Origin: Celoporthe dispersa
Taxonomy: Eukaryota > Ascomycota > Sordariomycetes > Diaporthales > Cryphonectriaceae
Direction: 5' to 3'
NCBI GenBank assembly: GCA_016584495.1
Contig: WAID01000006.1
Span: 2,480,001 to 2,544,000, forward strand
Length of the DNA: 64,000 nt
A program made the translations under genes and the position numbers. Below are positions 11,147 through 22,651 of the stretch, in pieces (positions within the stretch are counted from its first letter, which is position 1; every line of letters starts with the position of its first letter). The notes under the pieces are model-generated. The model had not been told where the DNA came from. It saw only the letters and a program-made list of their open reading frames with translations, and ran no database searches.

Positions 11147-14140
11147 CTACTACTTTTACCCTTGATCAATGCAACGGATGCAATTCCCACAAATAATTGC
11201 TTCCGTGAAGCTGCAGTTGCATGCGGCGTTAGGCCAGACCACCCCAGCGGGTCAACCTCAAGCGCCGACGTCCGATCGTGCCGAAAATATCCAAGCATAA
11301 GGAAGCAAAATTTCTCTGTCGTTGGTCAGCACTGCATATCTTTTGCTTTTGGTGTTGGGCGTGGTTTGTTCTTGGTCGCGCTTCGCCGCGATCCTGCCGG
11401 CGCCAAATACACCGTCCGAACACGCGAGGTGTGCTTGGAGAGTTGGGGCCTATGTTGCGTCATTATGTAGGATCCGCGGCATGTACATATGCAGCTATAA
11501 TTGTGCTAGTATGTGGTCGCCACCCAGACCGCTTCGTCTGATTAGTATTGCGTATTCCTGGGATGAGTGGCACTTGGGAGGGCGGGTGATACATCACCAA
11601 CGGTGCACGCGCAAGGTCCCTAGGTCATCCATCCATTGTCGTTCGTCAATATCCACTCTGGTACTGACGCAGTACACGTCTTAGTGGGGCCCCGCGGCTC
11701 CCCCCTTAAAGGATCTAAGAATCCAAGCAAGGCGAGTTGACTACCGAAGAGATGATGTGTGTTGTTTCACCGCGGACTGCCGACTCGGCCCCGGAAGCAG
11801 CGGATAATCACGCGCTGGGCACGACAGCATGAGGTAGGTGGTAAGCTCCCCGGGAGTGGATGGAAACAGATCATGTCGCCTCTCGAGAAGCAAAAGCGCC
11901 AAAACCGGATCCTCCATGGAGATATTAACCCAGCAGGTCAACCTTCGGCCAAATTCGCCAGACGCCGCAAAGGATCCGAAAGGGATCCTCAACTGCACAT
12001 GATAACGGGTCTCCGACAGCATGACCATGCTAGCCATTCCTCACCGACTCGAGCTCCTTTAATGCTCTCTCTCTTTCATAGATCCATTAAAAATTTGTCC
12101 TGTAAACTTATCTCGTCCTGAAATTCTTCCATCCGTCCTTATGAGCATTCAACTTAAGCACGTCGGTCATTGCCACGTTCTGAGACGACCAGTGGTCCCT
12201 AATATTAGTCGATAAAAAAAGCATTTGAGTAACTCATGGTTCCGCACAACGCAATGAATTAGTGACCTTGTAGGGGGGGGGGCAATCTAGATGGTAGCGT
12301 TAAAGCAGAACTCCAGCTAGCATCATATTGAAGACATGTTACCGTAGCATGGCTAGGGCCCTCCTAAACCTCGTTTCACTGTTGTGTATGGCAAATACAT
12401 TCTGGGATACGTTCATGGCGTACTTCGATCTTATAATGCATCTGCTCACGACAGCTGCTTCGTGCCGTAATGATACTCCAGCTGCGGTCGAAGTCATTCT
12501 TTACATTACAAGGCTGTCTATTAAATATCTAGGTTTCAAAACTAGAATTCAGGAAGTCGCCTGCTAACATAGTAATAGTTAGTGTGGATCACTGTCGGTC
12601 ATATTATACTCATGACCTCCTTGCTTATCAAAGACCGTCTGCAGCTCCAATTTATCTGCAACTTCACCAATTGACTTCGAACTCGTACAATAATCTTTTA
12701 GGTGAATATACGTGGACGTTAATTTCCAACATCTATTTATAGCTGGTTTGAATGAAATATGGCGCAAAGAATTATTGTAACTAAAAACTAAAAACTTATT
12801 ACTGGGCAACGTCTCGCATAACCACCTATAAAAGCTGCCTAAGCGCGACGTGCTAGACTAGATACGAACTTTACGTGTGAATTCAAAAGCTAATGCACGT
12901 CTTGTATATGACCTAGCTTCCTCGCAGATTCCATAATATTATCTGTCTTAAAAGAGCTCAAAATCCGATATCTCTCCCGATCGAGCCAAATAGTCGTATG
13001 CAGTGTGACTTGAGCATGTTGCTCCGAAAGGTTTCTCTCTTCATCTCTTCTTTGAACCTAGCCACGAGGCACTCTAGGTGCTTCCAAGATGAAGGATATG
13101 GTTGCAGAAATCTGACTTGTAGTGCAACGGTATGATGATTGGCTCGATGTAAAAGGCAGCCAAGCTCGGGCCTTCAAGTGAGATGATCAGCTCGGCTCTT
13201 TAGCACAAGCTGACAAGCCGACAGCCAACCCTTGGGATATCGAGATGATGAAATGTACACTTGAATAGCTGAGCTTCCGCGACCAGGTCGTCTTTCGGGT
13301 CTCTCTGTGCGTGTAGCAGTGAGCTTCCCTGGAACTCCGTTCCTGTGCACAATGTCTTAGGATGCCGAAGATCCGTAGTCCCCTTTCTAGCCTTGTGTTC
13401 CCTTTCCAAGGATTCGAATGTCCACTGCGAGCATTGAGCGATTTCAGGGGCGTGAAAATATCGATTTCCATGATTCTCATGTCTCGGATAATTAGTCTGA
13501 GTCCATTTTTTCCCCTCTTAGTGATCCTATTCTACTACGGGACCGTATTTGAGGCTCGAAGTCATATTATCAGGTCCATGAATAGTTGTAATGACTAAAC
13601 CCCGTCTAAAATCTCTGGTATCACGTGTATTACCAGTCCATTTAGCAGCGTTCAGAAATGGTACAGGAGTTTACGCACCATTAGGAACGACGGTGGCTGG
13701 TTGTGTTCATTTCCGCCCCCTTTTCTCACTGACGAAGTGCGGAGTTATTGTACGCCGGAATGGAGGGCTCATGCTCGTGAAGACGTAGCACAAAAGAAAA
13801 TGGAGCTTGACACTGCACTCGTATCGGAAACGAACCTTTCTAGAAATAAACAAGACCATGCAGATCGACGCAAGAAAGGCCTGCTACTATCCTGGGCTGG
13901 AGGTCCCAGAGCGTAACACGGCTCCCGTGGTGGCTTTTGATAGTCCTAGGGAAATATAGTTAGCTTGGCATACAGGACGCCACAGAGCCCAGTGCGAGCC
14001 AAGATCCCCTATGGATGCAGCACTAATTACGGACGATCGTTTTCGAAGCCTGTAACTCAGTAAGCATGACGCTGTGAACATCGTGCTCTCCGAGAGAGGT
14101 CCTTTTCAGCTGAAGATCTACGGAATGATGTGCATGCATG

Positions 14141-14148
14141 TATAAATA
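14141..14148 (+). promoter_or_regulatory. TATA-like element of the tyrosinase gene
   Basis: TATAAATA occurs about 190 bp before the tyrosinase ATG, a plausible core promoter position. Confidence 0.4.
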
Positions 14149-14335
14149 TTGGATTGCTGGTTGTGGGCGAGTAGAGCTGTCCCCTCGCTCGCATCTCTTC
14201 AGCATCGAACGCATTTGGCCTGGTACGTTACATCTTAACGTTCCTAGTCTTCCAGTTTCCAGCTGGCCAATTCTTTTCTCAATTCAGTCTGTCACTTCCA
14301 GGACCCCTTTCTCTATCTTGCCGACAATAATTACT

Positions 14336-15633
14336 ATGCGGTATCTACTTTCTCTCCTGCTTCTGTCTGCTGCGGACTTCGGGTTGAGCGTTGCCCTTCC
14401 GGCTGCAGACGGAAATATGTTGCGTTTTAGGAAGAGGACTGCTGGGTCTATTGAACATGATTTCTCATCCAGAAATGTCGGTAGTGTTGTGGTCTCAGAC
14501 ATACCATTGGACGACTTTGGGGCTTTCAACACGCTCACACTACAAGAAATTGTGGACGATCCAACGCTTCTGGATACTGCCAATCCTATAAACGCAACAC
14601 CAAGTGACGTTACAGGCAATATCAAAACTGCAAGCCTAGCCGTCGAGGAGGCCCCCCAGGCCTCATCATGTAACTCTCCACAGACACGCATCGAGTGGCG
14701 CGACTACTCCAGCTCCGACCGCCAAGCGTTTGTGGACGGCATATCATGTCTGACCCAGCTGCCGTCCGCAGGGCCTGCCTATTCTCCATCGACGAGCCGC
14801 TACGAGGACCTCGTCCAAACTCATCAGAAGCTCACCACACAGGTCCACGGCAACGGCATCTTCCTCCTCTGGCACCGGTACTTTGTTCACCTGTTCGAGC
14901 AGGCCCTGCGCACAGAGTGCGGATTCGATCGTGCGATGCCATGGTGGGACGAGACGCTGGATAGCGGCGCCTTTCACCTGTCGAGCCTGTTCACCGCGCA
15001 GTATTTTGGCAACCTCTCTGGGCCGACCAACGGCGCCGGGACCTGTGTCACGGATGGTGTCTTTGCGCACCTGACCTGTCATATCGGGCCCGGGACGAAC
15101 AATGTCCAACATTGTCTCTCGCGGGCCCTCAACGAGACTGACACGGCTCAATCCAGCACGGCATATGTCGACTACTGTGCCGGCTTTGATTACTTTGGCA
15201 CGTTCAGCAGCTGTGCCGAGATGGGGCCACACGCGTGGGCACACAATGGGATCGGATCTGTCATGTGCGAAGCCTTCCCCTGTGACCAAGATGTCCAACC
15301 CGTCTACCGCCCTTACAATCATAAGAATTACCCTGCAACCCATTTTGCTGACAATTTTTTTTTATCAGGTCCGACGTATATGCGAGCCCGAGTGACCCAA
15401 TCTTTTTCATGCATCATCTATTTGTCGACCATGAACTCGCTGCTTGGCAGGAAGCTGACAGCAGCCGAAAGTCGTCGGTCGCGGATGCGTGTACCGAGGG
15501 TTATGCACCGTGCCAGACCGCTGTGACGCTCGATACTGTGCTCAACATGAACGGGCTGGGGGAAAATGTGACGGTCGGGGATGTCCTCGACACCCAGGGC
15601 GGTGTTCTCTGCTACGCGTACGATTCTTACTAG
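14336..15633 (+). CDS. Secreted tyrosinase (binuclear copper oxidase)
   Basis: Copper type-3 phenol oxidase of 397 aa encoded by exons 14336-15264 and 15369-15633. A signal peptide (about residues 1-20) is followed by a Ser/Thr/Asp-rich pro-segment and then the tyrosinase domain from about residue 115. CuA ligands: His163 (THQK), His171 (QVHG) and His180 (LWHRYF). CuB ligands: His299 and His303 (PHAWAHNGIG) and His325 or His326 (FFMHH). All six are present, so catalysis is likely. The intron separates the CuB HxxxH from the last histidine pair, and splicing restores SDVYASPSDPIFF. Several cysteines and N-glycosylation sequons fit secretion. Short extracellular tyrosinases act on phenols in melanin or secondary metabolism; the real substrate is unknown. 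A family ORF start further upstream (14138) was rejected because it lacks a signal peptide. Confidence 0.92.
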
Positions 15634-16743
15634 ATTTGGCTCCCGCAGAATTTGATGCCGTGTCTTGTACTATCGATCTGAATCAGCGCATATCGTGGTG
15701 TAGACATGTGTGTGTGTGCTTGGGGTGGAATACTCACTTGTCTCGATTGAGGATCGTCTTAAAGAAAGGGCTAGAGTCTAAATCCAGTCACCAGATGACC
15801 TAAAACACGATATCCCAGGCTTCTGTTGGATTAGCCCGCGTACCGACGCACGACAAGTGTGCGGCTGGAATGTTAGTATCTGGCTGGGACAGGTTGTCGG
15901 GTTCACTTGGACCCAACAGCAACACTTCTGGAAAGGCTAAATTGGCTCTTTCGCGAACCCCAATATGCAGAGACCGAGCGGACCGGTAGTTTTGGATCTT
16001 CAGGAGTCTGACTAGCTTACCACGGCAGATGTCAAGTTAATCTCGCAGCTTACATGCATGTTTACCCGGCGACCGAGTCGTCTGAGTGTGGTGCACTTTT
16101 GTGAATCCAAAGGCTTCTTTTTCCTGGTCTGTACACAGGAGATAATATTGCTACAAGGAGACTCTCTATAGTAGATAGGGTTCATGGCTTCGGAGGTTCT
16201 CAGCTTGCGCTGTGGTGCGGATCCCCCGGATATCGCCCAAGACCCGTTGTAATAGCTTCATTTACCCCAGACCATTACCCCAGACCGGAACGGCTGGATG
16301 ATCCTGACCAAGAATTGTATACTTAAGAACGTTATTTTGGGTCCGCTCATCCCTGCTAGGAGTAGCAAGCTCTGAAGAGGAGGGCTGGTAGGTGATACCC
16401 CGCAAAAGGACGACAGGGGCCGAAGACAATGCATGTCTGGTTGATTCCCTCCTCGAGAAGGCCAAGTGTCTGGTCGAGCACCTAATTACCTGACTGATCC
16501 ACGAACCGGTTCTTCATTTGGAATCCGCGGGGGTAGAAGTCAGCAGGCTCCGCCGCTTGGCATACATAATCAGTTGATCGACGTGGAAGAAAGAAGGGCG
16601 CTGCAGGCGCGTTGATATCAGAAGCTCACCCCTACACCGACCCGGTCCTGCATCAGTACACATTCCAACACTCTGCTTCTCCCTCCATGATCCGCTTCAC
16701 AAACTCCCTCAGTTGTGGAACAGCAACCCAGTGAGACGCAATC
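15634..16743. other. Intergenic region, no gene seen
   Basis: Contains the tyrosinase 3' region and the MFS promoter. Short frames on both strands are random in composition. Confidence 0.45.
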
Positions 16744-18793
16744 ATGGCCATCGACGAATCGACGACGCCGCGACGGCATCTAGCACACAGGTAGGTGACG
16801 GGTGCGACCACCCCGCGACTTGTCATGGCCGGAAATAGACGGCTGATGTCCCTTATAGTCATGCCCGGGAAGAAGATGTGCCGGGGACGGTCAACCTCCG
16901 AGCACGAGGTGAGAGCATTCGACTCCTTGAGTTTCACAGAGCGCGAGAGGACACACGCTGACGAGGGCATACAGAGGGCGACGACACGGGCTATGGTCAG
17001 GCACTCTTCCCTGTGCCAGCTGAGGACCCCAACGATCCACTACAAGTACGCACTCGACCACCGCTGAAGCCTTTTGCATCGACGCCTCGAATTCTAGACA
17101 CTAATTAATATCGCGGGAAATAGTGGGGGAATCTCAAGAAGACCATGATCTTGGTCGTCTGCGCATTATATTCCTTCTTGGGCAACTCTTCGCTTCTCGG
17201 GCCGTCGGTGTATATCGCAATCTTCGCGCAGGAATTCGGCATATCGGCCAACACTGCGTCTGGCCTCATAAGCTACGCCAACCTAGCCTTTGGATTTGGT
17301 AGGGTTGCCTGTTCAGCCCAAAAAAAATAAAAATATGAGCGTTAGCACTGACACGAGTGAACCAGGATCCCTCTTACTTGTACCTTTGTATCACAAGTTT
17401 GGCAGACGACCGGTCATGCTGTTTTCCCTGCTCTGCTATTGTGCAGGGCTAATAGGGGCCTCACAAGCCAGCTCCTATGGAGGTCTCATGGCAGCTCGGA
17501 TCATCCACGCCTTCGGGTCGGGGGTTTGCGAGGCTCTGCCAGTGCAGCTGGTCAACGACATCTTCTTCCTACATGAAAGAGGCCAGCGCATAGGGTACTA
17601 CACCGGTAGGTCCAGGCGAAACCCCTGATCTAGAACGACGCTCATCAGGCTTGATGCTGACCCTGCTTTTCGATCGCTGTTAATCAGTTGCCTTGTGCTT
17701 TGGCTCCACTGGCCCGCTGTTCGCCGGATACATGCTCAACGGTGGATACTCTTGGAGGCTCTTCTTCTACGTCGAGTTTGCCTTCGGCTGCGCCCTCTTG
17801 ATACTGGCCTTCTTCGTCGTCGAGGAGACGACATACCACCGCAAGATACCCGCTGATGTATCAGACACTCCCGACACGACGGACAAGCCTGCCGTTGCAC
17901 ATGTCGACACGGAGCTGAACCTGCCGCGACGAAAGACGTTCACTGAACAGCTCAAGTTCTGGGGCGTGTACGAGCGAGATTCGGACTTCTTTCTGATGAT
18001 GGTGCGATCGTTCACTTACTTTTTGGTGCCCCATGTGTTTTGGGTCGTCACGACCTACGGTACGCAGAACCTCATCCCGTCCCTTGTGTGAAGTTACCAT
18101 ACAGCGTGGCTACTTTACCACTAAACACAGATCTCTTGCCTAGGAATCTACATTGGTCTTGGAGCTCTCACCTTCAACTACATCACACCGCTAAAGGTCA
18201 CCGCCGCGCCCTACAACTGGTCCGAGCTGAACAGTGGTCTCATATCCGTTGCTACCGTCATCGGTTACGGCGCAGCCATCCCGTTCACCACATCTTCGGA
18301 CCGCCTGGCCGCTCATCTGACCAAGAAGAACAACATGATTCGCGAGGCCGAGATGAGACTGGGCGTGTGCCTGCCAGCGATGCTCATCGCCCCCGCAGGC
18401 CTGATCGTGTTCGGGTTCACGGCCCAGAAGGACCTGCACTGGGTAGGGTACTTTGCAGGTGTCATCATGACGCAGTTCAGCTCGTATTTCTACTTCACGT
18501 TCGTCCTGAGCTATGCGCTGGACAGCTACACGGCCAACACCAGCGAGATGCTCATCGCCATGAACCTCGGCAAGCAGGCCATCAGCTTCGGCATGGGGGT
18601 CGATATCCTTGAGTGGGTCGTGGAAAATGGATATGCCGTGATGATCGCGGGTGTGTTCTGCGGTGTCTTGTTGGCGAATAATCTTGCTCTCATCCCGTTC
18701 ATGCTCTATGGGAAGAGGATCAGGGCGTTCATGGCAAAGACCTGGCTGGCGAGGATTCATAAGGATAGTGTGAGGGAGGTCATGACGGCTTGA
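16744..18793 (+). CDS. Major facilitator superfamily transporter (DHA1-like)
   Basis: Plasma-membrane secondary transporter of 534 aa in seven exons: 16744-16790, 16859-16908, 16975-17045, 17124-17298, 17366-17605, 17688-18059 and 18144-18793. The cytosolic N-terminus carries the common fungal PAEDPNDPLQW motif just before the first membrane helix. LYHKFGRRPVML is the loop 2-3 signature GxxxDRxGRR-like motif. Twelve hydrophobic segments can be traced, with a long charged central loop (about VEETTYHRK to LKFWGVYERD). It resembles the HOL1/synaptic-vesicle-like DHA1 group whose substrates range from drugs to polyamines. The three 5' micro-sized exons are inferred from splice sites and frame, and the total is an exact codon number. 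It may export a product of the nearby oxidases, but that is inference only. Confidence 0.88.
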
Positions 18794-20192
18794 AGGCGGT
18801 AAGAGATACTGTGACAGGGCTTGACAGACGTGCTAGAGCTTTTCATGTAACAATTTGTTTGGCTGCTTTGTAGGCGATAATTGTATGATTCGTAGGCTGG
18901 CAGTCTTTTCAAATACCAACTTGTGTTGCCTGAGCGTTTGGTATGTGAACCAGACGCCTTCAAGAAGTAATAGTTCTTGCAAAAGTCCAATAGCACCACG
19001 GTTTCACAGTCTCTGTGGTGCGGACGTAATATTGAAATCCCTCAGAGAGAGATCACTCTGGGTCAGGAAGGTCGTGGACCAAAGGGACTGTTGTTGACTG
19101 CAGTTCACACCCCAAAATTGCTAGCCAGCTTGAATAAGTGCCTGCGAAGGGAGCCGTTCAAGCCGAATTATGCTCGTAAGATGTCTAAGCTTTACGAGAT
19201 CTATCCAAACCAAGACCTGGAAAGTGGCGAGACCGTTTGAAGAACCAGTGGCTACATATTCACGGAAAAAATTCCGAGAGAGGCTGAAAACAACCTCATT
19301 TTTCAGTGAGATTTCGTCGACTAATCAATTCGACAGTCTTCTCTTTGTACGATTCATTAGCTTGCTGTCGAAAACAGAGTCGTGGCCTGGTGTAGTGAGT
19401 TCGGGTTGGCTTCCCACGGCTGTCGCCCAATAGCGCAGGGGGAGACAATACTAAGAGAGTCTCAAAGACAATGGGAAGCCTATTTCATCTCAACAACACC
19501 AAAGAATGATATGTTACCAGCGCCGAGACCCATTCTTGGGTCCTCAAATACTTCTTCGGGCTTCCTCAATCTGGCTTCTACAATGTCAGCCCTTCTCGCC
19601 GTCCTTCGTATTGTACTCTCTTCGGAGCCATTCTCGATAAAATCAAAATGTAACAGGCCACATTTCTAATTGCGCTGGATGTCGCTAGTCGGCCATAGAT
19701 CAACGAAGATCTCATATCTTTCTCCTTGATTGTCGCGATCCAACACAAGACCGAATGCTTCTCCTCTCCCAAGAATTCTTCACAGAAGCAAACATCTCAA
19801 GTTTGACTTTCTCGGCTCAACGCAGGCCACACCTCCGAGCCCAGCTTCGTCGAACAGCATTGAGATCGTGTGCTGAGTCTAGGTCACGGGTAACATCACA
19901 GCCAAAACCCCTTCTCAAGCATTCTTTGTCACCCTCTTACTTGTCCCCTTTCACCCTTTCACCTTTCTTCAAGGCTCGAGCCTCCTTACGGTAGAGACGC
20001 TTCGGCCCGTTGCGTCAGGACTGCGACCCGTCTCTTGTTCATCATAACAAGGCATTGTGCCTGGACGATTCAGCTTTGAGTGTATCGTGTGGTAGGTTAC
20101 TACGCCGGGGCAAGAGTCGTCTAGATATGAGGGATAGGAACTGACCGAACCACGAGCGTTACGACAGTTCGAAGAAGAAGAATAATTCCATC
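18794..20192. other. 1.4-kb intergenic region, promoter of the STE2 gene
   Basis: Holds the MFS 3' region and the leader and promoter of the pheromone receptor gene. No frame with coding character was found. Confidence 0.45.
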
Positions 20193-21519
20193 ATGAGCGG
20201 TTCAGATCTAAACTCTCCGGGCACGGGCACGACGATGGCTGCCTTGGTGGACCAGGCTGTCAACCTGACCTTGCCAGGTGGTCAGGTGGAACCGGTACCT
20301 CTTCGTGAGGTCGACATGACCAATTCGGTCATGATTACCAAGTGCACCGGCTACGGCGTGGAGATTGGCGCGTCGCTTGTGATGCTGGCGGTAATACTGA
20401 CGATGACGCCCAAGACCAAGTTCTGGCGGTTCCCGACCTACCTCAACATCGCTGGGCTCTGCAACAATGTCATCCGTGTCATCCTCCTGGCCGTCTACTT
20501 CGACTCCTCGTGGGTGACGTTCTACGCCATGTACAGCAACGACTTCAGATTCGTCACTCGCACCGACTACGCCAACTCCATCGCGTCGAGCGTCATGACT
20601 GTCCCCCAGAACATCATGATGATGTGGGCGCTCATTCTGCAAGCCTGGTCCATGATCAAGCTCTGGCCCCATTCCTACAAATGGGGCATTCTGGTATTGT
20701 CCATGGTCATGGTGCTCCTGGAAATAGGGTTTATGGGGGCATCCACGGCATACCAGATCATCCAGCTGGAAGTTTCCCCATCCGAGGGTTATGAGTTGAT
20801 TGTGAAGTACGCCTGGGTGCGGTACTGCTTCCTCGGCTTCGAGGTCGCCTGCATCTGTTGGTTCTGCTTCCTGTTCATCTGCAAGCTGGTCACGCACCTG
20901 TGGAAGAACCGTAGCTTCCTGCCCACGACGAAGGGGCTCGGGGCGATGGACGCGTTAGTTATGACCAACGGCGTCCTGATGCTGATTCCTGGTGAGTTCA
21001 TGCCCTTTGTCCACACACAGGCACATTCACAGCTGCTGACACCTCCTTTGCTGTCTTCTACCAGTCTTCTTTGCCGGATTGCAGTATTCTGGGAAAGTCC
21101 AGTTCGAGCCCGGTTCCCTCCTCTACACATCCGTCCTCGTCGTCATGCCCCTTGGGACACTGGTCGCGCAGCGTATCGCCGACCCCGCCGCCTTTAACAG
21201 CGAGGTTTCTGGAACCGCACGAGTGAGCGACAATCCTCATGACCGCTTCGAGGCGTTTGCGTCCAACAAGAATGCTCTTCTCAATCCCACATGGAGCCAG
21301 TCCTCCAAGGACAGCTCGGTATTTCCAGGTGGTCAGCGCAGGAGCAGCAATGCCGTCCACAGAAAAACGGGCGTCACTGCCACCGTATCCAGCACGGGTC
21401 ACTCCACTGGTGGTCCCTCGGGACTGGCTGACATTGAGCTGGCTAGGATCGATGCTGATATTGAGGCGGGTCACGTTAGGATCGAACGCGAGATTCAACG
21501 ATCAGAGGAAATACTCTAG
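20193..21519 (+). CDS. STE2: Alpha-factor-type pheromone receptor (STE2/PRE-2 GPCR)
   Basis: Seven-helix G-protein-coupled receptor of 417 aa, from exons 20193-20991 and 21065-21519. The N-terminus is short and extracellular with one NLT sequon. Hydrophobic segments run from GASLVMLAVILTM (TM1) through VRYCFLGFEVACICWFCFLFI (TM5) to SLLYTSVLVVMPLGTLVAQ (TM7). The MPLGTLVAQ motif is the conserved TM7 proline region of fungal STE2 receptors. The intron falls in TM6. The C-terminal tail of about 120 residues is Ser/Thr-rich, as expected for kinase-dependent desensitisation, and ends in a charged helix. It should sense the peptide pheromone of the opposite mating type and signal through G-alpha to the mating MAPK cascade. 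STE2-type receptors are also used for chemotropism. Confidence 0.87.
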
Positions 21520-22651
21520 AGGGGCCCTCAGTTCTGCGGCCGAGAGCTCTGAGGAGACGTGGATCTGGTGATGGTGGTTACATGAAGTAAGCTGGTTAGA
21601 AAAGCTTCACAGTCGCTCAGAAAGGTGGGATGGAGTGAGGAAGGGTGAGGTTCCCCGAGGTTGGAAAGTAGAACCTCGGAATACGGCTTTTGCGTTTGAC
21701 AGCACACATACAAGTTATTAATGAATCATTACCGTTGGGCAGGCACATTCTTTTTTAATTTTGAATGATCATTCTTCTCTGGTAGAATTTGGAATCGAAT
21801 AATTTATTGGGTGTGAGCTTAATGTCGCAGGAGCGGCCATGCCTGAGTCTAGCATCATGATATCACACATGTACACCGGCAGTGACGACTCACTGGTGTG
21901 CTTGCCATGATGCCCGAGCTTTCCCGTCTCCTCGCCATGTGATTATGCTCTCAATCTGTTGGTCTCAAACAAGACCACCGTTTTCTTCACGTCTTGCCTT
22001 TCTCTCGTGTTGCTAGCACCATCTATGCGACTACCCGAAAGCAATCCAAACGCCATCCCTTCGAAGTAATATCGTACGCATAAAAGCAGTTTTTCTTCCG
22101 ATTAAGTATTGGGTCCACGGCTATGGTTGGATATTAATTGCTGTGTATACTCAGTTACAGCTTTTCCATCCTCGAAGCTATCACCATTCTCGCGGCCGCC
22201 GTCGCACTCCACGTCTTACTTCTGACTATCCCGAGGATCCTGAGCATCGCAGTTGTCGCTGAATCTCTAGACTCTGTGTGTCTACAATTCTGGTACTCCT
22301 AGCAGGTGTTTCAGCGACTGGGAAATGGAAGAGACCACCAGCCAGGAATTGTCCGCCATCGGCATCCTGGCCACTGGGTCAGGCGAATATCGTTCGAGCG
22401 GCATCTCGCCCAATAATATGAGCCCGCCTCGGGTCAGTAAGAAGTCTACACGATGTCAGGCACGCGGCGACAGATCGTCTCCATCAGTACAATCACACTG
22501 GTCTGGTCGCCGTGCCCTCCTCCTGTGCGAGGCTGGAATGGGCATGTGCTCGGATGCCCCTCAGGACAGCAGCAGGGCGGCAGAGGACGACGAATCAGCT
22601 GAGACAAGGGAGGTCTCGCCCATCTCAATCCAGGAGTAGGTCTCCTCGGTC
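21520..22651. other. Intergenic region with a 104-codon upstream frame
   Basis: Contains the STE2 3' region and the leader of the next gene. An ATG-initiated frame at 22325-22639 is Ser-rich and ends just before the ATG at 22652. It could be an upstream ORF or an extra 5' exon; I cannot tell which and do not call it a gene. Confidence 0.35.

Larger units (their letters stand above)
11046..14335. other. 3.3-kb gene-poor, AT-rich region
   Basis: Holds the divergent promoters of the P450 (left) and tyrosinase (right). Between them no frame longer than about 100 codons has coding character, and I found no transposase, reverse transcriptase or terminal repeats. It may contain decayed repeats beyond recognition by eye. 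Confidence 0.45.

Noticed and set aside
20208..20897. 229-codon minus-strand frame
   Set aside because: Antisense to the pheromone receptor exon.
22325..22639. 104-codon frame before the disordered-protein gene
   Set aside because: No domain, ends before the better start at 22652; left as a possible upstream ORF.
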